Part shown: positions 1-6,787 of the stretch, one piece after another
Layout: the number at the start of each line of letters is the position of its first letter
Numbering within the stretch: position 1 is the stretch's first letter
Source of the DNA: an uncultured Prevotellaceae bacterium
Lineage (GTDB): Bacteria > Bacteroidota > Bacteroidia > Bacteroidales > Bacteroidaceae
Reading direction: 5' to 3'
DNA length: 15,654 nucleotides
NCBI GenBank assembly: GCA_945827465.1
Contig: CALZOH010000053.1
Span: 1-15,654 of the forward strand
The notes under the pieces: model-generated
Databases searched by the model: none
What the model saw: the letters and a program-made list of their open reading frames with translations, nothing else
What the model was told of the DNA's origin: nothing
Program-made: the position numbers and the translations under genes

Positions 1-8
1 CAAAGTTA
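1..8 (-). promoter_or_regulatory. Possible -7 promoter box reading out of the window
   Basis: Read on the minus strand this is TAACTTTG, an exact match to the Bacteroidetes -7 consensus TAnnTTTG. No TTTG -33 box lies 19-21 bp upstream, so the call rests on one element. If real, it drives a leftward gene outside the window, which would make the region between it and the DUF3822 gene a divergent promoter region. Confidence 0.3.
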
Positions 9-84
9 CTGCTTTTATCCGAGAATAAAGAATAAATCCACATAAATCTGTCAAAGATGGGCAATACAAATCCATCAGAAACAG

Positions 85-109
85 ATTCAGCAGACATTGT
101 CTGCTGAAT
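85..109. repeat. 25-bp near-perfect palindrome
   Basis: Arms ATTCAGCAGACA (85-96) and TGTCTGCTGAAT (98-109) are perfect inverted repeats around a single T at 97. No T-tract follows on the plus strand, and on the minus strand there is only a loose TCTGTTTCTG, so it is not a textbook terminator. It could be a terminator of a gene left of the window, or a symmetric protein-binding site. No gene in the window identifies the binding protein. Confidence 0.6.
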
Positions 110-367
110 TGATACAAGCCTCAACCGAATCCTTCAGTTAGAATATCACGAATCTTCATTTTCCGAATATAAATATGCCGGTACGCAATCATTAAGTTTA
201 TCTTCGATGTCGTAACGCCAAGAACACTGATTGACTATGGATTCTATGAGGTTTTACTAACAACATAATAACTACTTTTGAGAAAAAACTAAGTCATTTA
301 TAGGAAAGAGCTGCGCAGACATGGGAGGAAATGAAAAACAAAGTGAAGTGGTTCGGTAAATTTTGTT

Positions 368-375
368 TAACTTTG
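368..375 (+). promoter_or_regulatory. -7 promoter box for the DUF3822-rsmD unit
   Basis: TAACTTTG matches the Bacteroidetes -7 consensus exactly. A clear -33 TTTG at the right distance is absent. Transcription would begin near 380, giving a leader of roughly 15 nt before the ATG at 396. This placement argues against a TTG start at 363, which would lie upstream of the transcript. Confidence 0.5.
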
Positions 376-395
376 CGGCGTTTCAAATATCAACC

Positions 396-1199
396 ATGAA
401 GTTAGGAGACAGTGACACCTTGTACATTCGGATCAGTCGTAGCGAATTTGTATTTGCCCGCTACGACCGCCTTCGTCAACAAACCGTCAATTTTGAAACC
501 TACGTCACCCAGCCCGACATCTCTATCAATGCCAATATGCACGAAGCCATCCGCAGAACCTCGCTGGTAAAGGGCGACTTCAGCTATGTGCGCGTATTGG
601 TGGAAGGACCGGCCACACTGGTACCCCTAAGTGACTTCGACGAAGACCATACGGAAGACATCTACTTCTTCAACTTCTCCAAAAGCCGCAAGCGCCACCG
701 CGTATTCTATGACACCCTGCCTCACCTCAATGCCGTACTGCTTTTCGCCATTGACAAAGACATCTGTCATACCCTCGAAGAAACCTTTCCCAACCTGCTC
801 TTCCAAAGTGCAGAAACTCCCTTGCTGCTCCACTTCGCCTCAGCTTGCATGGCCGCCACTTGCGGACGCTTCTTCGTCAACATTGCTAACGGACGCATCG
901 GACTGTCAGCCTTTCGCGATAAAAAACTCGGACTCTACAATACCTGCACAGTACACCACCTTGAAGACGTGCTTTACTTCACCCTTCAGACCATGCACCT
1001 CTGGCACTTCCGTCGCGTGAGCGATGAACTCTATCTGTGCGGAGAGCGGGAACAGGCCGACGAACTTCTAAAAATGCTGACTCCATACGTGCCCCACATC
1101 AGTGTGCTCAAGCCTGAAGAAGAGTTTAACGCCAACGTGGCAGCGCTGCTTGACAAACTGCCCTATGATTTGGTACTACTGATGCTCCGAGCCTATTAA
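396..1199 (+). CDS. DUF3822 family protein
   Basis: This encodes a 267-residue protein that I assign to DUF3822, a Bacteroidetes family of unknown function typically located just upstream of rsmD. From memory, structure classification places the family in a ribonuclease H/actin-like fold; I see no clear nucleotide-binding signature that would confirm ATPase activity. There is no signal peptide or membrane segment, so it is probably cytoplasmic. The frame is open back to a TTG at 363, but that would place the start upstream of the -7 box at 368-375, so I chose the ATG at 396 (protein begins MKLGDSDTLY). The stop is 13 bp before rsmD, indicating co-transcription. The context suggests, but does not show, a link to rRNA modification or ribosome assembly. 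Confidence 0.85.
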   Translation: MKLGDSDTLYIRISRSEFVFARYDRLRQQTVNFETYVTQPDISINANMHEAIRRTSLVKGDFSYVRVLVEGPATLVPLSDFDEDHTEDIYFFNFSKSRKRHRVFYDTLPHLNAVLLFAIDKDICHTLEETFPNLLFQSAETPLLLHFASACMAATCGRFFVNIANGRIGLSAFRDKKLGLYNTCTVHHLEDVLYFTLQTMHLWHFRRVSDELYLCGEREQADELLKMLTPYVPHISVLKPEEEFNANVAALLDKLPYDLVLLMLRAY

Positions 1200-1212
1200 T
1201 CCCCCCAATAAG

Positions 1213-1746
1213 ATGAGAGTAATAACGGGAAAATACAAAGGCCGCCACTTTGAAATTCCGTCCAACTTCAAAGCACGCCCTACCACTGACTTTGCCAAGG
1301 AAAACTTATTCAATGTATTGCGCTCATACGTCGATTTTGAAGACCTGGACGTATTAGACCTCTTCTCCGGAACAGGTAGCATCTCGCTGGAATTTCTTTC
1401 AAGAGGATGCCGGCGCGTAGTATCGGTAGAAAAAGATCCGCGTCACTACGCCTTCATCCGCAGCGTAATGGCCCGAATAGACGATCCGGCATCACAAGTT
1501 TACCGTTTCGACGCCTTGCGCTTCATTGAGCGGTCAAAGGAGACATTCGACCTAGTCTTTGCTGACCCACCCTACGCCTTGAAGGAAATGAAAGAATTAC
1601 CCGACCGCGTTTGTTCAAGTTCGCTACTGAGAGAAGGAGCCCTCTTCATCCTGGAACATGGAAAGGAGCAGGACTTCACACAACATCCCCACTTCGTAGA
1701 ACACAGAAGTTACGGCAGCGTCAACTTCTCGATATTTAGGAAATAG
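1213..1746 (+). CDS. rsmD: 16S rRNA (guanine(966)-N(2))-methyltransferase RsmD
   Basis: RsmD uses S-adenosylmethionine to methylate N2 of G966 in 16S rRNA of the small subunit. The 177-residue protein has the expected N-terminus (MRVITGKYKGR), the ARPTTDFAKENLFNVL segment at residues 21-36, the SAM-binding motif I (VLDLFSGTG, 47-55) and the catalytic DPPY motif (118-121). Length is normal for the family and the C-terminus (SYGSVNFSIF) looks complete, so the gene is intact even though an Abi_2 remnant on the opposite strand abuts its 3' end. It is the second gene of a unit with the DUF3822 gene. No terminator follows directly; transcription probably continues, antisense to the Abi_2 remnant, to the hairpin at 2088-2125. 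Confidence 0.95.
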   Translation: MRVITGKYKGRHFEIPSNFKARPTTDFAKENLFNVLRSYVDFEDLDVLDLFSGTGSISLEFLSRGCRRVVSVEKDPRHYAFIRSVMARIDDPASQVYRFDALRFIERSKETFDLVFADPPYALKEMKELPDRVCSSSLLREGALFILEHGKEQDFTQHPHFVEHRSYGSVNFSIFRK

Positions 1747-1865
1747 CTAATGATTCGGAACTGTTCCAACGCTTGTTCCTCGTCATTGATTATTAATCCT
1801 CTTTCTTTCAGCATTTGTATTTGCTGAGGATAATCTATTGGCTGTTTCGTGTATTCCAATTCCAT
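1710..1865 (-). pseudogene. Truncated Abi_2 (AbiD/AbiF-like) abortive-infection gene
   Basis: The minus frame starting at the ATG at 1865 encodes 51 residues. Residues 1-42 read like the N-terminus of Abi_2 proteins: an opening YTKQPIDYPQQIQMLKERGL, an acidic IINDEEQA stretch and the family's ISYF motif (residues 39-42). The next residues are simply antisense of the rsmD 3' end and stop at 1710-1712. Full-length members are around 300 residues and continue ISY(F/Y)RL..Y, so the C-terminal five-sixths is missing and the homology break falls at about 1740, beside the rsmD stop codon. The remaining 42 codons carry no frameshift, which suggests a fairly recent deletion. Intact members act in phage defence by abortive infection; this fragment is unlikely to. 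Its promoter and hairpin leader are retained upstream. Family identity comes from motif recognition, not a search. Confidence 0.75.
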
Positions 1866-1875
1866 AACCTATTAA

Positions 1876-1930
1876 AGCAAAAGTTCCGCCCTGGTACGCT
1901 GTTCTGAGGGAAGCATGGCGGAATTTGTTA
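1876..1930 (-). ncRNA. Hairpin leader RNA, probable abiF-type motif
   Basis: The minus-strand transcript leading into the Abi_2 remnant can fold into a hairpin. TTCCGCC (1923-1917) pairs perfectly with GGCGGAA (1890-1884), extended past one A-C mismatch by two A-T pairs, around a 26-nt loop (1916-1891). The 3' side continues with CUUUUGCUUUAAUAGGUU up to the start codon. A -7 box at 1934-1941 would start transcription at the base of this hairpin. A conserved structured RNA called the abiF motif is known upstream of genes with the Abi_2 domain, and related work treats AbiF proteins as toxins controlled by a cognate RNA. Assigning this leader to that family is inference from position and shape; a covariance-model search was not possible. 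Confidence 0.55.
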
Positions 1931-1933
1931 TCG

Positions 1934-1965
1934 CAAAGATACGGTTTAATCACTGACGAACCCAA
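1934..1965 (-). promoter_or_regulatory. Promoter of the Abi_2 remnant and its leader RNA
   Basis: On the minus strand the -7 box is TATCTTTG (1941-1934), an exact consensus match. Twenty bp upstream is TTGG (1965-1962), a 3-of-4 match to the -33 TTTG. The predicted start, near 1928, is at the 5' edge of the leader hairpin. The promoter appears functional although the gene behind it is truncated. Confidence 0.55.
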
Positions 1966-2087
1966 TAATTGGCAGAAAATTTTGAAAATCTCACCTTAGT
2001 ATTTTTATGAGCATATAGGTTCTTTGAGTGAATTATTTGAGCGATAGTTAACGTGATGAGGAGGCTTCTAAGTTCTCTGGGTAAAAG
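1966..2087. other. Intergenic stretch without recognisable features
   Basis: Between the Abi_2 promoter and the terminator at 2088-2125 I see no ORF of note, no tRNA and no clear promoter. It may be further debris of the Abi_2 locus or plain spacer. Confidence 0.4.
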
Positions 2088-2125
2088 AAATCCCACAGTC
2101 TGTCATTAACAGTTCTGTGGGATTT
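2088..2125. terminator. Bidirectional intrinsic terminator between rsmD/Abi_2 and alaS
   Basis: A perfect 11-bp inverted repeat, AAATCCCACAG (2088-2098) and CTGTGGGATTT (2115-2125), encloses a 16-nt loop. On the minus strand the stem is followed by TTTCTTTTACC, serving alaS, whose stop lies 29 bp away. On the plus strand it ends in ATTTTC, serving read-through from rsmD. The position between convergent units fits a shared terminator. Confidence 0.8.
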
Positions 2126-2154
2126 TCAAATCAGTATCTTGTAATGGATTTTTC

Positions 2155-4773
2155 TTACAAGCGAGCCAATTCTACAACTTTGTCAATAGCGGCATTGAGG
2201 CCATCCACGTTCTTGCCTCCGGCTGTTGCAAAATGAGGAGCACCACCGCCACCACCTGAAATCAGTTTAGCAGCTTCGCGTACCATATTGCCGGCATTCA
2301 AACCATGGTCTTTAACCAAGTCTTTGCTCAACATGACCGTAATCATGGGTTTGTCGCCCGAAACACTACCAATAACAACCAAGAGACTTTCAGGAACATC
2401 GTTGGCTAACTTAAAGGCGAGGTTCTTCACTACATCGGCAGATATCTTGAGTTTTGCCTTCACCACTTTTACGCCACCGATATTCTCGGCCATTCCCAAT
2501 AGCCTTTCTTTCATCTGGTCTTCCTTTTCTCTCAGATAACTTTCAACTTCTTTCTTGAGTTCAGCATTATCTTCAAGAGCCTTCTGGACAGCAGCGGGAA
2601 GGTCTTTGGCATTGTTCATCAAGTTTCCAAGTGCTGTCATGGCATCCTGCATCACATATACACTCTCCTCTGCTGTACTTCCGGTTACGGCTTCTATACG
2701 ACGAACACCGGCTGCAACGGAACTCTCGGAGATAATGCGGAAGAGACCAATGCGTCCTGTAGAACCAGCATGGCAACCACCACACAATTCTACGCTACCG
2801 CCAAAACGAACGACTCTCACCTTATCACCATATTTTTCTCCGAATAGAGCGATTGCACCCATCTGACGGGCCTCATCGATAGGCATCTCACGGAACTCTT
2901 CAAGAGGAATATCCTCACGCACGTGCTGATTGACGATACGCTCTACTTGTCGCAGCTCTTCGGGAGTGACCTTTTGGAAATGCGAGAAGTCAAAACGGAG
3001 ATAATCAGGAGTTACCAACGAACCTTTTTGCTCTACATGAGTTCCAAGAACCTGACGCAAAGCCTCGTCAAGCAAATGTGTAGCCGTATGATTGGCTTCG
3101 CTTGCCCGACGCTTGTCAATGTTAACCTGAGCTATAAATGCTGCCTCGGGATGTTTCGGCAATTCATTGGTAATATGAATAGGCAAATTGTTTTCACGCT
3201 TGGTGTCAACGATCTCTACCTTCTCTGTATCTGAAACGAGCACTCCGCGGTCACCCACCTGTCCACCCATTTCTGCGTAGAACGGGGTTACATCGAGCAC
3301 CAATTCATAGAAGGTACGCTTTTTCTGAACAACCTTACGGTAGCGCAAAATATGACAAGGAGATTCTGTTTTGTCCCAACCCACAAAGGCGGTTTCACCT
3401 TCGGCCAAAGTAGTCCAGTCGCCGGTCTCGACAGCTGCAGCATTGCGTGCACGCTCTTTCTGCTTCTGCATTTCTTGGTTGAAAGATTCCAAATCAACAG
3501 TCATTCCTTGCTCCATACAAATCAATTCTGTCAAATCAAGAGGGAATCCATAGGTATCAAACAACATGAACGCCTGCTTTCCGTCAATAACGGTTGAGCC
3601 TCCCTTACGAGTCTGCTCCATCACACCATCCAACAAATTGATACCTGTTGCCAAAGTGCGCAAGAACGCCTCTTCTTCTTCTTTGATGACTTTTGAAATC
3701 AGAACTTTCTGTGCATCAAGTTCAGGATAAGCATCGCCCATATCATTAATGAGTGTGGGCAGAAGTTTATACATGAAAGCTTCTTGGAATCCCAAGAAGG
3801 TGTAGCCGTAACGAACGGCACGACGCAAAATTCGACGAATCACATAACCGGCTTTGGCATTACCGGGTAATTGTCCGTCTGCAATGCTGAAGGCAATGGC
3901 ACGAACATGGTCGGCAATAACGCGCATAGCCACATCCTTTTTCTCGTCATCACCATATTTTGCTCCCGACATACGACCGATTTCTTGAATCATCGGCTGG
4001 AATACATCGGTATCATAATTTGAGTTCTTATTCTGCATCACTGCACATAAACGCTCAAATCCCATACCGGTATCTATCACATGATTGGGAAGCGGCTCGA
4101 GTGACTGATCGGCCTTGCGATTATATTGCATGAACACAAGGTTCCAAATTTCAATTACATGAGGATTGTCTTTATTGACCAACGACGCACCACTCACAGC
4201 CTTTTTTTCTTCTTCGGTACGCAAATCTATATGGATTTCGCTACAAGGGCCACAAGGACCGGTATCACCCATCTCCCAGAAATTATCATGCTTATTTCCA
4301 TTAATGATGTGATCTTTCGGCAAGAATTGCTCCCAATAGGATGCAGCCTCGTCATCACGCGACAAACCTTCTTCAGGAGAGCCCTCAAAAACGGTAGCAT
4401 ACAGATTGGCCGGATTGATTTTCAAGACATCTACCAAGTATTCCCATGCCCAACTGATGGCTTCTTTCTTAAAATAATCGCCAAAACTCCAGTTTCCGAG
4501 CATTTCAAACATGGTATGATGGTAAGTATCATGACCCACTTCTTCCAAATCGTTATGTTTTCCACTTACGCGCAAACATTTTTGTGAGTCCGTGCAACGA
4601 CGGCTTTTGGGTTCACGATTGCCAAGAATGATATCTTTGAATTGATTCATCCCCGCATTAGTAAACATCAACGTGGGATCATCTTTGATTACCATTGGAG
4701 CTGAGGGAACAATAAGATGTCCGTGCTCCTCGAAAAATTTCTTGAAACTTTCTCTTATTTCTTTTGCTGTCAT
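2155..4773 (-). CDS. alaS: Alanine--tRNA ligase AlaS
   Basis: AlaS charges tRNA-Ala with alanine using ATP and hydrolyses mischarged Ser- and Gly-tRNA-Ala. The 872-residue protein has the full bacterial domain order. The class II catalytic core covers roughly residues 1-250 (MFTNAGMNQFKD at 36-47, RRCTDSQKCLRVSGKHND at 58-75, HHTMFEMLGNWSFGDYFK at 85-102). A tRNA-recognition region follows to about 460. The editing domain carries its zinc ligands H562 and H566 (NHTATHLL) and C664 and H668 (CGGCH). The C-terminal DHHA1 part has ISGGGGGAPHFATAGG at 838-853. The start at 4773 matches family N-termini, is preceded by AAAGAGA about 8 nt upstream, and sits about 20 nt downstream of the predicted transcription start. 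It is monocistronic, with its own promoter and terminator. Nothing is missing. Confidence 0.98.
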   Translation of the reverse strand: MTAKEIRESFKKFFEEHGHLIVPSAPMVIKDDPTLMFTNAGMNQFKDIILGNREPKSRRCTDSQKCLRVSGKHNDLEEVGHDTYHHTMFEMLGNWSFGDYFKKEAISWAWEYLVDVLKINPANLYATVFEGSPEEGLSRDDEAASYWEQFLPKDHIINGNKHDNFWEMGDTGPCGPCSEIHIDLRTEEEKKAVSGASLVNKDNPHVIEIWNLVFMQYNRKADQSLEPLPNHVIDTGMGFERLCAVMQNKNSNYDTDVFQPMIQEIGRMSGAKYGDDEKKDVAMRVIADHVRAIAFSIADGQLPGNAKAGYVIRRILRRAVRYGYTFLGFQEAFMYKLLPTLINDMGDAYPELDAQKVLISKVIKEEEEAFLRTLATGINLLDGVMEQTRKGGSTVIDGKQAFMLFDTYGFPLDLTELICMEQGMTVDLESFNQEMQKQKERARNAAAVETGDWTTLAEGETAFVGWDKTESPCHILRYRKVVQKKRTFYELVLDVTPFYAEMGGQVGDRGVLVSDTEKVEIVDTKRENNLPIHITNELPKHPEAAFIAQVNIDKRRASEANHTATHLLDEALRQVLGTHVEQKGSLVTPDYLRFDFSHFQKVTPEELRQVERIVNQHVREDIPLEEFREMPIDEARQMGAIALFGEKYGDKVRVVRFGGSVELCGGCHAGSTGRIGLFRIISESSVAAGVRRIEAVTGSTAEESVYVMQDAMTALGNLMNNAKDLPAAVQKALEDNAELKKEVESYLREKEDQMKERLLGMAENIGGVKVVKAKLKISADVVKNLAFKLANDVPESLLVVIGSVSGDKPMITVMLSKDLVKDHGLNAGNMVREAAKLISGGGGGAPHFATAGGKNVDGLNAAIDKVVELARL

Positions 4774-4801
4774 GAAAATCTCTTTTTAGCTAAAAACTTT
4801 G

Positions 4802-4833
4802 CAAAGTTACAGGTTTTTCACTACATTTGCAAA
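4802..4833 (-). promoter_or_regulatory. alaS promoter
   Basis: Read on the minus strand: TTTG (4833-4830), a 20-bp spacer, and TAACTTTG (4809-4802). This is an exact match to the Bacteroidetes TTTG-N19-21-TAnnTTTG consensus. Transcription should start around 4795, giving a short leader before the ATG at 4773. The -33 box overlaps an 8-bp palindrome, TTTGCAAA (4826-4833), so the same site also offers a TTTG on the plus strand toward the MerR-type gene. Confidence 0.85.
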
Positions 4834-4871
4834 TGTTCTAACATCAAACAGATACTTTCACATCGGTTTAT

Positions 4872-5246
4872 ATGGCACTGAATCCAAACAAAGATTTAAA
4901 GAAATACTTCTCCATTCACGAAGTAGCAAAAGAATTTGGTGTGGCTGAATCGTTGCTACGCTATTGGGAAACGGAATTTCCGCAAATTAAGCCTCACAAA
5001 GCAGGAAGAAACGTTCGGCAATATACCAAGGAAGATATCGAAACTATTCGTGTAATCTATAATCTGCTGAAAGTACGAGGACTTAAAATTGCCAAGGCCC
5101 GTGAACTTTTGAAAAGCAATAAGGAGGGTGCACAAAGTAACACCGAGGTACTTATTCAGCTACGAGAAATTCGCGAGAAGTTAATCCATCTACGCAAAGC
5201 CATCAACCACATTGATGTGGATTCACTGCCTGACGAGCAACAATAA
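4872..5246 (+). CDS. MerR family transcriptional regulator
   Basis: This is a 124-residue DNA-binding protein. Residues 12-80 form a MerR-type winged helix-turn-helix: FSIHEVAKEFGVAESLLRYW (13-32) covers the helix-turn-helix, and a wing with RNVRQYTKEDIETIRVIYNL follows. Residues about 90-115 (LIQLREIREKLIHLRKAI) form a heptad-like helix suited to dimerisation. There is no cysteine and no C-terminal ligand domain, so it is not a metal or drug sensor of the classical type; its signal and targets are unknown. It is divergent from alaS, with 98 bp between the start codons. No strong Shine-Dalgarno precedes the ATG, which is usual in this phylum. Its own promoter is unclear: the best -7 candidate, TACTTTCA at 4853-4860, is a poor match. 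Confidence 0.9.
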   Translation: MALNPNKDLKKYFSIHEVAKEFGVAESLLRYWETEFPQIKPHKAGRNVRQYTKEDIETIRVIYNLLKVRGLKIAKARELLKSNKEGAQSNTEVLIQLREIREKLIHLRKAINHIDVDSLPDEQQ

Positions 5247-5256
5247 TCACACCTTT

Positions 5257-5272
5257 AAGGGATGTCACCCTT
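5257..5272 (+). terminator. Intrinsic terminator of the merR-type gene
   Basis: AAGGG (5257-5261) pairs with CCCTT (5268-5272) around a 6-nt loop and is followed by TTTGTCTCC, 10 bp after the stop codon at 5246. The short stem makes it a weak terminator. It lies between convergent genes but offers no T-tract for nhaC on the other strand. Confidence 0.5.
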
Positions 5273-5306
5273 TTGTCTCCGGATTTAGGTTGACGATTAA
5301 CAATTC

Positions 5307-6770
5307 TTAGGCGAATTCTTCTATCTTGTCAGTTTCTTTATCCCCTACCGATTTATGCACAATTTTCCATCCAATGGCAGCAACTAAGATGCTCATCAAC
5401 GGACTGAGATAATTAAAGAAGCAATAAGGAAGATACGTAAGTGTTGCCACACCCAAAACGGTGCTCTGCGTCATACCGCAGGTATTCCATGGAACCAAGA
5501 CAGAAGTAACGGTCACGGCGTCTTCCGTGGTACGACTTAACAATCGGCGTTCGTACCCGCTCCGATCATAGTAATCTTTAAACATATTTCCGGTTAACAA
5601 GATACTGATATACTGATCTGCCGTAGCTAAATTGAAGAAAAGGCCGGCACCCACAGTTCCTGCAACAAGACTGGCAGTACCCCTCACCAAGCGCACAAAC
5701 ATATGCGTTATACCTTCTATCATTCCGGCAGCCGACATACATCCGCCAAAACACATGGCACACAAGATGAGCCAAATGGTATTGAGCATGCCCGACATTC
5801 CCCGCGTTGCTACTAACGACGTTAGCATGGCGTCATCTGTAGGGAGCGATGTACTACCGTAAAGTGTCATCATTGCACCCTTAAATACACTGCCGCCCTC
5901 GCCGGCAACTTCCAATAACAAATTAGGTTGAAATATCACGGCGGCCAAAACTGCCAACACCGTACTCAAAAACAATGTCACCAATGATGGCAAACGGCGT
6001 GCTATCATCACACCGGTCAACAACGGAACGAGCAACAGCCATGGCGACAAATGGAAGCGTGACGCCAAAGCCGCATTGAGCATATTGACATGATTTGCAT
6101 CGGTTACATCGGTTATGAAACCTGACAAAACAAAGATAAACAATGCTATCAACAATGAGGGAACCGTGGTAAACAGCATATAACGTATGTGACTGAACAA
6201 GGGAACGCCCGTTACACTCGACGCCAATATTGTCGTATCGCTTAAAGGTGAAATTTTATCTCCAAAGTAGGCTCCACTGATAATGGCGCCGGCAATCCAC
6301 CCCTCACTAAATCCTTCGGCACGCCCAATACCCATCAATGCTATGCCTATAGTGGCAATCGTGGTCCACGACGAACCGGTCATCACACTGACCAAAGCAC
6401 AAATTATGCAAGACGAAGCCAAAAATATCTCCGGACGGATAATCATCGTACCATAATATATTAATAATGGTACCACACCGCTAATCATCCAAGCGGAACT
6501 CAACGCTCCGATCACGAGCAATACGATAATAGCTGTAGCAGTATTGGAAATGTTATGGCGAATAGCCTTTTCAAATTCCAGCCAATGTGCCTTATGCACC
6601 GTAATCCCTATCAGAACACAAACTGCAGAGACCACCAATAACGAGATCTGACTGCCTCCCTCAAGAACATCACTCCCGAACGTATGCACCGCCACGGTGA
6701 GCATTATCATCAACAAAAATAACGGCAACAACGACCAAAACACCGAAAGCGGACGACTATTTGATTTCAT
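5307..6770 (-). CDS. nhaC: Na+/H+ antiporter, NhaC family
   Basis: This is a 487-residue polytopic inner-membrane protein that would exchange sodium for protons in pH and salt homeostasis. About a dozen hydrophobic segments run through the sequence, beginning with LLPLFLLMIMLTVAV at 14-28. The NhaC-family signature is clear: TGSSWTTIATIGIALMGIG (131-149) followed by GAYFGDKISPLSDTT (166-180), whose acidic residues probably take part in ion transport. Length is typical and both ends look complete. It lies 17 bp downstream of cls on the same strand and has no promoter box in the gap, so the two are probably one transcript. The exact substrate cannot be settled from sequence; some NhaC relatives exchange malate-Na+ for lactate-H+. 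Confidence 0.9.
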   Translation of the reverse strand: MKSNSRPLSVFWSLLPLFLLMIMLTVAVHTFGSDVLEGGSQISLLVVSAVCVLIGITVHKAHWLEFEKAIRHNISNTATAIIVLLVIGALSSAWMISGVVPLLIYYGTMIIRPEIFLASSCIICALVSVMTGSSWTTIATIGIALMGIGRAEGFSEGWIAGAIISGAYFGDKISPLSDTTILASSVTGVPLFSHIRYMLFTTVPSLLIALFIFVLSGFITDVTDANHVNMLNAALASRFHLSPWLLLVPLLTGVMIARRLPSLVTLFLSTVLAVLAAVIFQPNLLLEVAGEGGSVFKGAMMTLYGSTSLPTDDAMLTSLVATRGMSGMLNTIWLILCAMCFGGCMSAAGMIEGITHMFVRLVRGTASLVAGTVGAGLFFNLATADQYISILLTGNMFKDYYDRSGYERRLLSRTTEDAVTVTSVLVPWNTCGMTQSTVLGVATLTYLPYCFFNYLSPLMSILVAAIGWKIVHKSVGDKETDKIEEFA

Positions 6771-6787
6771 ATAATACTACAACTACA

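Larger units (their letters stand above)
1..395. other. Intergenic region, no recognisable gene
   Basis: No ORF here resembles a known protein. On the minus strand two short overlapping open frames end at 121-123 and near 147; the first could encode a 23-residue peptide starting MIAYRHIYIRKM, but nothing supports expression. A 22-codon plus-strand ORF at 331-399 follows a GGAGG sequence but overlaps the likely promoter of the next gene. The stretch is AT-rich and contains a 25-bp palindrome (85-109). It may be a regulatory spacer or decayed coding DNA. Confidence 0.5.

Noticed and set aside
363..395. TTG-initiated N-terminal extension of the DUF3822 protein
   Set aside because: The -7 promoter box at 368-375 lies inside it, and an ATG follows at 396.
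1783..1965. 60-codon minus-strand ORF overlapping the Abi_2 leader
   Set aside because: It runs through the hairpin, the -7 box and the Abi_2 remnant in another frame; its start is upstream of the predicted transcript start and it resembles nothing known.
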